The notes beneath the pieces were generated by a model, which saw nothing but the letters and a program-made list of their open reading frames with translations, had not been told where the DNA came from and did no database searches. The translations under genes were made by a program, and so were the position numbers. DNA of 38,090 nucleotides from Lachnospiraceae bacterium (GTDB taxonomy: Bacteria > Bacillota > Clostridia > Lachnospirales > Lachnospiraceae), in the NCBI GenBank assembly GCA_022800815.1, contig JAAWRC010000033.1, forward strand, positions 1-38,090. Reading direction: 5' to 3'. Of this stretch, positions 15,347-22,589 are shown piece by piece (position 1 is the first letter of the stretch; the number at the start of each line of letters is the position of its first letter).

Positions 15347-16852
15347 ATGAAAAGAAGAAAACTCTTAGCACTGCTTCTCGCAGTTGCGACGATCCTCGGC
15401 TCTGCCCTGTGCAGTCCGAACACCGCTCTGGCGGCCTCCATCAACACGAAATATCCCAGGACGAAGATCACGGGATACATCCTGTCAACCTCAAACAAGT
15501 CGGTAGTCGCCTATTCGTACATCGGCGGCGGTTCCGTGGGCCATATTTACGCCAGCGACGACTGCACGATCCAGGAGGTTTACACCAACGGATGGGTAAA
15601 GGTGACGGTGCCCTGGAGCGGCTACACCTACGGCAGGGTCGTGTACACCCAGCTTTCCAATTTCCTGAACACGTCCTATACGCCCCAGATGCGAAGGGTC
15701 ACGGTAAAGACGGCGGCCTACAACCGCTCCAATCTCAGTAAAAGCCTGGGGCACGTCTATGTGGGCGACAACTGTTACGTGGTGGGCGAGTCCGGAAACT
15801 ACTACCAGGTCCTCTGCCCCTGGTCCGGCGGCGGATACCGGATCTGCTGGGTCAACAAATCGGCCTTCGGGCACGTCCATTCCTACCGGACGGAATACGA
15901 GGCGGCCCACCCCCACAGGGTGTACAAGAAATGCTCCTGCGGCGACTGGTATTACACCGGCGCCACCCAGAAGGTGTCGAGCTGCGGGCCCTGCAATCCG
16001 CATGTCCATTCCTATCGGACGGAATACGAGGCGGCGCATCCACACAGAGTGTATAAGAAGTGCTCCTGCGGCGAATGGTACTATACCGGTGCCACCCAGA
16101 ATGTATCAAGCTGTACCACCTGCAATCCGGCTGCGACATACACCGGCTATGTGAACACCGCTTCTCAGCCGTTGATATTGAGACAGTCTGCCTCCACCAG
16201 TTCGGCAGCCCTTGCGAGCATGCCGAGGGGCAGCGCCCTGACGGTCCTTGACAATAAGGCAATCTACAATGGATTCTATCATGTGAGGTACGGATCGACC
16301 ACGGGATATGCCAGTCTCAGCTATATTTCCTTCACGAAGCCCCAGTCGGTTGGCCTTGCCTGGCCGGCTTCTGCGAAATATGTCACCTGCATGTATTATT
16401 ACAAAAACGGGTCAAAGCACAGCACCCGCTATGGATATCAGAATGCAATGGACATTGCCGGCGGCGGCAACATTTATGCGGCGGCGGCGGGGACCGTGGA
16501 GACGGCCACCTATCAGTCCGGAGGCTTTGGAAACTACATCGTGATTTTGCATAACGACGGCACGAGGACTCTGTATGGCCACCTGAGCAGCCGCTCGGTC
16601 TCGGCAGGACAGTATGTGAGCCAGGGGCAGAAGATCGGCGTGATGGGCTCGACCGGCAATTCCTCCGGGACACACCTCCATTTCGAGTGGTCCGGCGGGG
16701 ATCCCTGGAGGAACTACTTCAAATCCGACAGCAGCCTGATCTATGAGGCGAACGTCCGGACCAACAACGCAAATTATAATTCCGACAAAGCGATCGTCCG
16801 GTTTCTTGATTCCAATTACCGCTACAGCGGCGGATACTATTACAGAAAGTAA
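15347..16852 (+). CDS. Secreted SH3-like/M23-like cell-wall protein with substituted zinc ligand
   Basis: This 501-residue protein has a signal peptide (1-30: basic MKRRK, hydrophobic core, cut after ALA-A). Two SH3b-like regions follow (about 36-110 and 112-172). Next are two 43-residue Cys/His repeats (176-261) and a third SH3b-like region (about 265-328). The C-terminus is an M23/lysostaphin-type domain (about 345-462). The M23 parts seen are AMDIAGGGNIYAAAAGTV, TLYGHLS (His412) and THLHFEW (His443, His445). The usual His-x-x-x-Asp zinc motif reads Gln365-N-A-M-Asp369, so one metal ligand is missing; the enzyme may be inactive and act by binding. ATG 15347 follows AAAGGGG. A longer frame from 15239 would bury the signal peptide. 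Confidence 0.85.
   Translation: MKRRKLLALLLAVATILGSALCSPNTALAASINTKYPRTKITGYILSTSNKSVVAYSYIGGGSVGHIYASDDCTIQEVYTNGWVKVTVPWSGYTYGRVVYTQLSNFLNTSYTPQMRRVTVKTAAYNRSNLSKSLGHVYVGDNCYVVGESGNYYQVLCPWSGGGYRICWVNKSAFGHVHSYRTEYEAAHPHRVYKKCSCGDWYYTGATQKVSSCGPCNPHVHSYRTEYEAAHPHRVYKKCSCGEWYYTGATQNVSSCTTCNPAATYTGYVNTASQPLILRQSASTSSAALASMPRGSALTVLDNKAIYNGFYHVRYGSTTGYASLSYISFTKPQSVGLAWPASAKYVTCMYYYKNGSKHSTRYGYQNAMDIAGGGNIYAAAAGTVETATYQSGGFGNYIVILHNDGTRTLYGHLSSRSVSAGQYVSQGQKIGVMGSTGNSSGTHLHFEWSGGDPWRNYFKSDSSLIYEANVRTNNANYNSDKAIVRFLDSNYRYSGGYYYRK
15872..16129 (+). repeat. Two tandem 129-base coding repeats (43-residue Cys/His units)
   Basis: Units 15872-16000 and 16001-16129 encode near-identical 43-residue modules that start HVHSYRTEYEAAHPHRVYKK, then CSCG, WYYTGATQ and SSC..C. 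Each has three or more His and four Cys, fitting a small zinc-binding fold. Most DNA differences are at third codon positions, so the protein repeat has been kept by selection since duplication. Confidence 0.85.
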
Positions 16853-16889
16853 CGGCATCAGCATGCAAAGAAAGCGGTGATTTTCCAAA

Positions 16890-16931
16890 ATCCGGCGCAC
16901 GAAGAGGTTCCGATCCCTTCGTGCGCCGGAT
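16890..16931 (+). terminator. Strong hairpin after the M23-like gene
   Basis: ATCCGGCGCACGAAG (16890-16904) pairs perfectly over 15 bases with 16917-16931, leaving a 12-base loop. A T-containing tail (aactttgttgatttt) follows. It separates the M23-like gene from the next promoter. Confidence 0.7.
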
Positions 16932-16938
16932 AACTTTG

Positions 16939-16967
16939 TTGATTTTCTGCAACGGGGAGGGTATAAT
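16939..16967 (+). promoter_or_regulatory. Promoter of the small-protein/TIR pair
   Basis: TTGATT (16939-16944), exactly 17 bases, then a perfect TATAAT (16962-16967). It lies 30 bases before the ATG at 16997 and directly after the terminator hairpin, so the two downstream genes form their own unit. Confidence 0.7.
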
Positions 16968-16996
16968 AAAGTATTGTTTAAAGGCGGGTTGTCCAT

Positions 16997-17539
16997 ATGA
17001 TGCAGATCAGAAAAAAAGAAGGAACGATTGTCAAGGCGTATTGTCTGGAAGAAAACAGTCCGATGATACACAAGTTTATGGAGGAAGGGAAATTATGTTC
17101 CATTGATGAGAACCACTGGAGGATTTTTTCTCGGGAATCCAAAGAGGGAGAGCTGGCTCAGTCCGGGGATTATGTGAAAATGGACTCCGGGGGAAACCTT
17201 TATCCAAATAACAGGAGCTTTTTTTTAAGAAACCATCGATTTTTGGGTGAGGATACCTATGAGCAGATTTCCCGGCCGCTCAGGGCCTGGTGCGCAGGGG
17301 ACGACATGTGCCCGGAAGTTCAGTTTTTGATGGAACACAAAGATCTGAGAATCCATGCGGATGACGAACATGCCTATTTCAGCGCATCTTTATGGGGGGA
17401 TCTGTTACGGGCGGCTAAGGATGCGGTCATCGTATTCTATGACATCGAGTATGATGCCGAAAGGACGGTCATAGATGCGGATTTTAACTTTGTGTCACGT
17501 GATGAATTTGAGGCGCAGTATGACATAGTAAGCTCATGA
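16997..17539 (+). CDS. Small soluble protein with PGDYI-like N-terminal domain, function unknown
   Basis: The product is 180 residues. The N-terminal part starts with IRKKEGTIVKAYCL and has SGDYVKMDSGGNLYPNNRSF. It resembles the small family, common in phage and accessory DNA, that begins M-x-x-RKKP-x-x-x-A and contains PGDYIIKG...YP. The second half (about 100-180) has a Cys pair (WCAGDDMCPEVQF) and an acidic end, and I do not recognise it. No signal peptide or membrane helix is present. ATG 16997 is next to a second ATG and lacks a strong ribosome site. The gene is 55 bases upstream of the TIR gene under one promoter, so the two products may act together. Confidence 0.6.
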   Translation: MMQIRKKEGTIVKAYCLEENSPMIHKFMEEGKLCSIDENHWRIFSRESKEGELAQSGDYVKMDSGGNLYPNNRSFFLRNHRFLGEDTYEQISRPLRAWCAGDDMCPEVQFLMEHKDLRIHADDEHAYFSASLWGDLLRAAKDAVIVFYDIEYDAERTVIDADFNFVSRDEFEAQYDIVSS

Positions 17540-17594
17540 TTTCGGGAGAGGTCAATGTCCGCAGGGGATACCGGGATGTCAGAAAGGAAAAGCG

Positions 17595-18155
17595 ATGCCG
17601 GAAAAAGCAATATTTATCAGTCATTCGAGCAAGGATTATGAAATTGCAAAAAGAATCTGTGATGTTTTTGAAGAGAACGGCCTGGGATGCTGGATTGCGC
17701 CCAGGGATATTCCTTATGGTGCGGAATGGGCGGAGACGATCGTCAGGGGAATCCGCACTTCCAGCATCATGCTGGTATTGATCACGGAACATTCTGTCGC
17801 TTCCAAGCATGTGATCAGAGAAATCCATTCCGCCGTCCGGAATGACGTCCGGGTTTTGTACGTGAGGCTGGATTCCGCCCCTTTGAGCGACGGATTGGCC
17901 TATTATCTGGACGTTTTACAGGAGATCGACATTGATCTGGCTTCTGACCGATGTGACGAGGAGCTTTTGCGGTTGACCGCCTACGTAAAAACGTGCCTGT
18001 CGGGATTTCCCGAAGGCGGAACGGCGGGGCGATCAAGACCTCGCCTGTCTTCAGGACAGGTGGAGATTTCAGGTGTGCGGGTCTCCCGGGAGCCGGCGGC
18101 GGGGGAGGACGCCTTTTCCGACATGATGAGAGGGCTGCTCAGGAAGCTGAGATGA
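17595..18155 (+). CDS. TIR-domain protein (probable NAD+-cleaving enzyme)
   Basis: The 186-residue product is a TIR domain (about 3-135) with a short polar tail. The classic parts are the start strand and loop KAIFISHSSKDYEIAKRI, the BB-loop-like GCWIAPRDIPYGAEWAETIV, a core strand IMLVLITEHS, and SKHVIREIHSAV. Glu76 of the last part is where NADase TIRs (SARM1, bacterial TIRs) have the catalytic Glu. Many bacterial TIRs cut NAD+ or make cyclic ADP-ribose-type signals; activity here is inferred. It is unusual in standing nearly alone: no sensor, STAND, Ago or SLOG domain is fused to it. ATG 17595 follows AAAGGA. It is co-transcribed with the small protein upstream. Confidence 0.88.
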   Translation: MPEKAIFISHSSKDYEIAKRICDVFEENGLGCWIAPRDIPYGAEWAETIVRGIRTSSIMLVLITEHSVASKHVIREIHSAVRNDVRVLYVRLDSAPLSDGLAYYLDVLQEIDIDLASDRCDEELLRLTAYVKTCLSGFPEGGTAGRSRPRLSSGQVEISGVRVSREPAAGEDAFSDMMRGLLRKLR

Positions 18156-18162
18156 GAAGAAA

Positions 18163-18261
18163 TTGAACAAAAAGGTTGAACTTTTTTGCGGCTCGTGTTA
18201 TACTACACGAAGAGTTGAACTTCAAAAACAAAATTGAACAAAAATGCGGATGAAATTGAAC
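18163..18261 (+). repeat. Five TTGAAC direct repeats before the XRE-aminotransferase gene
   Basis: TTGAAC occurs at 18163, 18176, 18215, 18234 and 18256, always with A or G before it. The second copy is the -35 element of a promoter. They could be operator half-sites for the XRE protein encoded next. Confidence 0.5.
18176..18204 (+). promoter_or_regulatory. Promoter of the XRE-aminotransferase gene
   Basis: TTGAAC (18176-18181), exactly 17 bases, TATACT (18199-18204). Transcription would start near 18211, about 65 bases before the preferred ATG at 18277. Confidence 0.7.
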
Positions 18262-18276
18262 TTGCGGGAGAACGGC

Positions 18277-19845
18277 ATGTCACGGGAGACCTTTGCGGAC
18301 AGATTGAAGCTTGCGATGGAAAAACAGAATATGAAACAGGCAGACCTGATCCGCGCAGCAAATGAGCGGGGGGTCAAGCTGGGAAAAAGCCATGTGAGCC
18401 AGTATGTGGGGGGCAAGACCGTTCCGCGGGAGGGGATCCTCCGTTTTTTGGCAGAAGCCCTTCAGGTGGAGGCGGACTGGCTGAGGGGAGGGGCCGCCGG
18501 GATTTTGCGGACGGACGACGTTTCAGGGCCGGCGGGTCCCGGGGAAGGGCGCCCGGAGGAGACTCGGAAAACGAGCCGGAGGTCTGGCGGCGGAGGGAGT
18601 AAAAGAAAGGAAGAGCTGGGAGGCAGGAACATGCGGGAGTTTAAAAAATCGTCGAAACTGGATAACGTGCTGTATGATGTGAGAGGCCCGGTGGTGGAAG
18701 AGGCGGCCCGAATGGAGGAGGCGGGGATGCAGATTTTGAAATTGAACATCGGGAATCCCGCTCCCTTCGGCTTCCGAACGCCGGACGAGGTCATTCTGGA
18801 TATGCGCAGACAGCTCACGGAGTGCGAGGGCTACTCTCAGGCCAACGGGCTGTTTTCCGCTAGAAAGGCGATCATGCAGTATGCACAGATCAAACGGATT
18901 CCCAATGTCTCCATGGACGACATTTATACGGGAAACGGGGTCAGCGAGTTAATCAACCTGTGCATGTCGGCCCTGCTCGATGACGGAGACGAGATTCTGA
19001 TCCCTTCTCCGGACTATCCCCTGTGGACCGCCAGCGCCACCCTGGCCGGGGGCACGCCGGTTCATTATATCTGCGACGAACAGGCGGAATGGTATCCGGA
19101 CATGGAGGATATCAAAAAGAAGATCACGGACAGGACCAAGGCCATCGTGATCATCAACCCCAACAACCCCACCGGGGCGCTGTATCCGAGGGAGGTCCTG
19201 CAGCAGATCGTCGACATTGCCAGGGAGCACCAGTTGATGATCTTTTCCGACGAGATCTACGACCGGCTGGTCATGGACGGGGAGAAGCACGTGTCCATTG
19301 CGTCGCTGGCGCCGGATTTATTTTGTACCACCTTCAGCGGCCTGTCCAAGTCCCACATGATTGCGGGCTTCCGCATCGGGTGGATGGTCTTAAGCGGCAA
19401 CAAGGCCATTGCGAAGGACTACATGGAAGGAATCAAGATGCTCTCCAACATGCGGCTCTGCTCCAACGTGCCGGCCCAGTCGGTGGTACAGACGGCCCTC
19501 TGGGGTCATCAGAGCGTCGAGGGCTACGTGGTGCCGGGAGGACGGATCTACGACCAGAGGGAATGCGTGTACAATGCCTTGGTGGATATTCCGGGAATCA
19601 GCGTCGTGAAACCCAAGGGCGCTTTCTACATGTTCCCGAAGATCGACGTGAAAAAGTTCAATATTACGGATGATGAAAAATTTGTGCTGGATCTTCTGCG
19701 GGACAAAAAGGTTCTGCTGATCCACGGCGGCGGCTTCAACTGGAAGGAGCCGGACCACTTCCGGGTGGTGTACCTGCCGAGGGTGGGGGTCCTGAAAGAA
19801 TTTACGGAGAAACTTGCGGATTTCCTGAGTTATTATCACCAGTAA
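18277..19845 (+). CDS. XRE-type HTH fused to an AlaA/AlaT-type PLP aminotransferase
   Basis: The product is 522 residues. Residues 1-70 are a lambda-repressor/XRE helix-turn-helix (MKQADLIRAANERGVKLGKS, then HVSQYVGGKTVPREGILRFL). Residues 73-118 are a Gly/Ser/Arg/Lys-rich linker. Residues 119-522 are a complete fold-type-I aminotransferase like alanine transaminase: KLNIGNPAPFGF, INPNNPTG, FSDEIYD and SGLSKSHMIAGFRIGWM with Schiff-base Lys358. It probably makes alanine and 2-oxoglutarate from pyruvate and glutamate, or the reverse. An ATG at 18244 is in frame but has no ribosome site; 18277 follows GGGAG by 8 bases. An internal ATG at 18631, after a strong GGGAGG, could give the enzyme alone. 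The layout recalls MocR proteins, but with XRE in place of GntR. Confidence 0.85.
   Translation: MSRETFADRLKLAMEKQNMKQADLIRAANERGVKLGKSHVSQYVGGKTVPREGILRFLAEALQVEADWLRGGAAGILRTDDVSGPAGPGEGRPEETRKTSRRSGGGGSKRKEELGGRNMREFKKSSKLDNVLYDVRGPVVEEAARMEEAGMQILKLNIGNPAPFGFRTPDEVILDMRRQLTECEGYSQANGLFSARKAIMQYAQIKRIPNVSMDDIYTGNGVSELINLCMSALLDDGDEILIPSPDYPLWTASATLAGGTPVHYICDEQAEWYPDMEDIKKKITDRTKAIVIINPNNPTGALYPREVLQQIVDIAREHQLMIFSDEIYDRLVMDGEKHVSIASLAPDLFCTTFSGLSKSHMIAGFRIGWMVLSGNKAIAKDYMEGIKMLSNMRLCSNVPAQSVVQTALWGHQSVEGYVVPGGRIYDQRECVYNALVDIPGISVVKPKGAFYMFPKIDVKKFNITDDEKFVLDLLRDKKVLLIHGGGFNWKEPDHFRVVYLPRVGVLKEFTEKLADFLSYYHQ
18618..18633 (+). promoter_or_regulatory. Internal ribosome site and ATG for a stand-alone aminotransferase
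   Basis: GGGAGG (18618-18623), 7 bases, ATG (18631-18633), in frame, at codon 119 of the fusion. The protein from here (MREFKKSSKLDN..., 404 residues) has the length and N-terminus normal for AlaA/AlaT. A strong site in this exact place inside a gene suggests two products. Confidence 0.6.
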
Positions 19846-19860
19846 AAGAAAGGGACGGGG

Positions 19861-20061
19861 ATGATCGACAAAGACATGCTTATCAGCGAACTTCTGGAGA
19901 CCCACGAGGCGGCTGGCGCACTTCTCGCCGAGGCGGGGATGGCCTGCGTCGGCTGCGCCGCCGCTGCCGGAGAAACCCTGGAACAGGCGGCGCTGGAGCA
20001 CGGGCTGGACCCGGTGCTCCTGGTGCGCAAGCTGAACCTGCATCTGTTCCACAAGGTCTGA
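19861..20061 (+). CDS. DUF1858-family small protein
   Basis: This is a 66-residue protein fitting DUF1858: DKDMLISELLETHEAAGALL, then AGMACVGCAAAAGETLEQAA with the conserved Cys-x-x-Cys, then HGLDPVLLVRKLN. The family also forms the N-terminal part of ScdA/YtfE-type iron-sulfur repair proteins and sits beside hybrid-cluster and redox proteins. Here it stands alone, 15 bases after the aminotransferase stop, probably on the same transcript, with GGGACGGGG before the ATG. Metal or redox role is inferred only from the family. Confidence 0.85.
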   Translation: MIDKDMLISELLETHEAAGALLAEAGMACVGCAAAAGETLEQAALEHGLDPVLLVRKLNLHLFHKV

Positions 20062-20075
20062 GCGGAAGAAGAAAA

Positions 20076-20141
20076 GGCCCCTCGGCCATGTCCCTCCGGC
20101 AGACCTTGCCATCGTCTGCGGGAGGGGGATGGCCTGGGGCC
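20076..20141. terminator. Long imperfect hairpin between convergent genes
   Basis: GGCCCC...GGCCATGTCCCTCC.GCAGAC on the left pairs with GTCTGCGGGAGGG..ATGGCC..GGGGCC on the right, ending at 20141. On the reverse strand it is followed by TTTTCTTCTT, so it suits the cupin-like gene best, while also lying after the DUF1858 gene. Confidence 0.6.
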
Positions 20142-20151
20142 GGAATACTCA

Positions 20152-20604
20152 TTATTCCCCGCAAACCATCTCCGCAAGGTCCATTCTGGGGGCCGCCTGG
20201 ACGGGGGAGACGACGACGGCCTTGAAGGTGCATCCCTCCGCCACGGCGACAAAATGGCCTTTGCCTGCGGCGATGTCGAGCTGGGTGCCAGCGGGAATGC
20301 GGACGATCTGGGCCGTATCCATGGCGGGCTTTCCGTCCACGATGTCGATGAACAGCATCAGGGCCGTCCCCTCCGTGAAGAAGAACTGCTCTGCGTCCTC
20401 ATGGTACTCGATCACGCTGAAATTGGGCGTGTGGTGCCAGCCCTGGAGCACGCCGGACATGATCTTGTCCGTCTTAAACTGGGTGACGACGGGGAATGCG
20501 GTCCACTCGAAGAAATCCTCCTTGTAGGTTTCACAGATTTCCGTGAACGCCACGTTGACGCCCTTGATGGCCACGTCTTTTAAATCCTGGATCTTTACCT
20601 TCAT
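20152..20604 (-). CDS. Cupin-like protein (ureidoglycolate-lyase-type fold), substrate unknown
   Basis: The 150-residue product is soluble and beta-rich. It has features of single-domain cupins: SVIEYHEDAEQFFFTEGTAL (His and Glu of a metal site), then VRIPAGTQLDIAAGKGHFVAV. The pattern is close to AllA-like ureidoglycolate lyases, but the reaction cannot be told from sequence alone. A frame opens five codons earlier, but that ATG (20619) is part of the GGAGGG ribosome site, which serves the ATG at 20604. It is a single gene facing the DUF1858 gene, with a shared hairpin between. Confidence 0.65.
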   Translation of the reverse strand: MKVKIQDLKDVAIKGVNVAFTEICETYKEDFFEWTAFPVVTQFKTDKIMSGVLQGWHHTPNFSVIEYHEDAEQFFFTEGTALMLFIDIVDGKPAMDTAQIVRIPAGTQLDIAAGKGHFVAVAEGCTFKAVVVSPVQAAPRMDLAEMVCGE

Positions 20605-20713
20605 AATCTTACCCTCCATCAGTTTTGCGGCAGACGCCGCACCGGTATTTGTTTCAGTATATCACCGAGCGATCCAAAAGGGAAGCGGGAAAATCCCGGA
20701 TTAAAAAAGTCTA

Positions 20714-20742
20714 TGTACTTTCCGGAAAAAAAGGTATATAAT
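20714..20742 (+). promoter_or_regulatory. Probable argS promoter
   Basis: A perfect TATAAT (20737-20742) lies 67 bases before the argS ATG, with a weak TGTACT (20714-20719) 17 bases upstream. The leader after it is only about 60 bases, too short for a T-box. Confidence 0.5.
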
Positions 20743-20808
20743 AGGCGGATAGTGAAAGTGTGGACAGACCTAACCGCACAGGTGCAAAGATTTTCGACGG
20801 AGGAATTT

Positions 20809-22578
20809 ATGAAAAAGCTGATCGACATGATTACGGAAATTGTGGAGCGAGGATTTGCGGACTGCGGGTACGAGGGGAGCCTTGGGAAGGTGACCCTCTC
20901 CAACCGGCCGGACCTCTGCGAATACCAGTGCAACGGTGCCATGGCCGGGGCGAAGCTCTATAAGAAGGCGCCCATCCGGATCGCGAACGACGTGGTGGGG
21001 AAGCTTTCGGGGAACGAGGTGTTTGAGGAGGTCACTGCAGTGAATCCCGGCTTTATCAATATGAAGCTTTCCGGGGCATTCCTGGCGGATTACCTGGAGC
21101 GGATGAGGAGCGGGGAAAGGCTCGGGATCAGCCCGGCCGAAAAACCGGAGACCATCGTCATCGATTACGGCGGCCCCAACGTGGCCAAGCCCCTTCACGT
21201 GGGGCATCTGCGGTCGGCGATCATCGGGGAGAGCATGAAGCGGCTGTTCCGGTTCCTCGGGCACAAGGTGATCGGGGACGTCCACCTGGGCGACTGGGGC
21301 CTGCAGATGGGACTGATCATTGAGGAACTCAGGGAGCGGCAGCCGGAGCTTCCTTATTTCAAGGAGGACTACGAGGGGGAATATCCGGAGGAGGCACCCT
21401 TCACCATCGGGGAGCTGGAGGAGATCTATCCGGCGGCCAGTGCGAAGTCCAAGAAGGATGCGGGCTTTGCGGAGAAGGCCCATGACGCCACCTTTAAACT
21501 GCAGAACGGGAACCGGGGCTATTTAGCCCTCTGGAACCACATCCTGAACGTATCCGTCTCCGACCTGAAGAAAAATTATGAAAAGCTGGGCGTGACCTTT
21601 GACATCTGGAAAAAGGAGAGCGATGTCCAGGGATATATTCCGGACATGGTGGAGCGGATGAAGGCGGAGGGCTTCGCCCATGAAAGCCAGGGGGCCCTGG
21701 TGGTGGACGTGGCCGAGGAGACGGATTCCAAGGAGGTGCCGCCCTGCATCCTCTTAAAGTCCGACGGGGCGACCCTCTACTCCACCACGGATCTGGCGAC
21801 CCTGGTGGAGAGGGAGAAGCTTTTTGCCCCCGACCGGATTCTTTACGTGGTGGACAAGCGGCAGTCCCTCCATTTTACCCAGGTGTTCCGCTGTGCCAAG
21901 AAGACCGGCATCGTGCGGCCGGAGGTGAAGTTATGCTTCCTGGGCTTCGGCACCATGAACGGCAAGGACGGAAAACCCTTCAAGACCAGAGACGGCGGGA
22001 TTATGCGGCTGGAATACCTCATCCGGGAGATCAGCGAAGCCGTTTACGGGAAGATCATGGAAAATAAGTCCATGGAGGAGGCCGATGCGAAGGAGACGGC
22101 CAAGATGATCGGGCTGGCGGCCCTCAAATACGGGGACCTCTCCAATCAGGCGGCCAAGGATTACGTCTTTGACGTGGAGCGGTTCATTTCCTTCGAGGGG
22201 GACACGGGGCCCTACATCCTTTACACCATCGTGCGGATCAAGTCGATCCAGGCCAAATACGAGACTCTTACTGACCGGCATGCGGGGGAGGGAAGGATTC
22301 TTCCTGCGGCTTCCGAGAGTGAGAAGGCCCTTCAGCTTTTAGTGAGCCGGGTTCAGGATGCCCTGCTTTCGGCTTTTTGCGAGCAGGCGCCCCACAAGCT
22401 CTGCCAGTACGTCTATGCGCTGTCCAACGCCTTTAACCGCTTTTATCATGAGACGAAGATCATGGCCGAGGAGGATAAGGAGCGGCAGGCGGCCTATATC
22501 CGTCTGCTCGGCTTGGTGAGGCAGGTGCTGGAGACCTGCATCGACATTCTGGGATTTGAGGCGCCGGATCGGATGTAG
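20809..22578 (+). CDS. argS: Arginyl-tRNA synthetase
   Basis: This 589-residue class I synthetase joins arginine to tRNA-Arg. The N-terminal additional domain (1-110) includes CNGAMAGAKLYKKAPIRIA. Then comes the nucleotide site YGGPNVAKPLHVGHLRSAII, with HVGH at 130-133 as the HIGH motif. The KMSKS-equivalent region is FGTMNGKDGKPFKTRDGG, lacking the canonical Lys as is common in ArgS. The C-terminal anticodon-binding part holds LSNAFNRFYHETKIM. ATG 20809 follows GGAGG by 5 bases; a frame from 20713 has no ribosome site and crosses the promoter. It is probably followed on the same transcript by the SNF2 gene, 11 bases on. Confidence 0.96.
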   Translation: MKKLIDMITEIVERGFADCGYEGSLGKVTLSNRPDLCEYQCNGAMAGAKLYKKAPIRIANDVVGKLSGNEVFEEVTAVNPGFINMKLSGAFLADYLERMRSGERLGISPAEKPETIVIDYGGPNVAKPLHVGHLRSAIIGESMKRLFRFLGHKVIGDVHLGDWGLQMGLIIEELRERQPELPYFKEDYEGEYPEEAPFTIGELEEIYPAASAKSKKDAGFAEKAHDATFKLQNGNRGYLALWNHILNVSVSDLKKNYEKLGVTFDIWKKESDVQGYIPDMVERMKAEGFAHESQGALVVDVAEETDSKEVPPCILLKSDGATLYSTTDLATLVEREKLFAPDRILYVVDKRQSLHFTQVFRCAKKTGIVRPEVKLCFLGFGTMNGKDGKPFKTRDGGIMRLEYLIREISEAVYGKIMENKSMEEADAKETAKMIGLAALKYGDLSNQAAKDYVFDVERFISFEGDTGPYILYTIVRIKSIQAKYETLTDRHAGEGRILPAASESEKALQLLVSRVQDALLSAFCEQAPHKLCQYVYALSNAFNRFYHETKIMAEEDKERQAAYIRLLGLVRQVLETCIDILGFEAPDRM

Positions 22579-22589
22579 GAGAAAAGAGA

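Noticed and set aside
15872-16129. Possible CRISPR-like or other non-coding repeat array
   Set aside because: Only two adjacent units without spacers, in frame inside a secreted protein, with differences mostly at third codon positions: a coding duplication.
18034-18065. Small hairpin CCTGTC/GACAGG in the TIR gene tail
   Set aside because: Six-base stem within coding sequence, no T run, no link to a start or stop.
18738-18750. Sixth TTGAAC inside the aminotransferase frame
   Set aside because: It lies about 480 bases into coding sequence for conserved residues (LKLNIGNP), so it is most likely codon chance.
20640-20808. T-box or other riboswitch ahead of argS
   Set aside because: The leader after the TATAAT is only about 60 bases and shows no specifier stem, T-box sequence or terminator.
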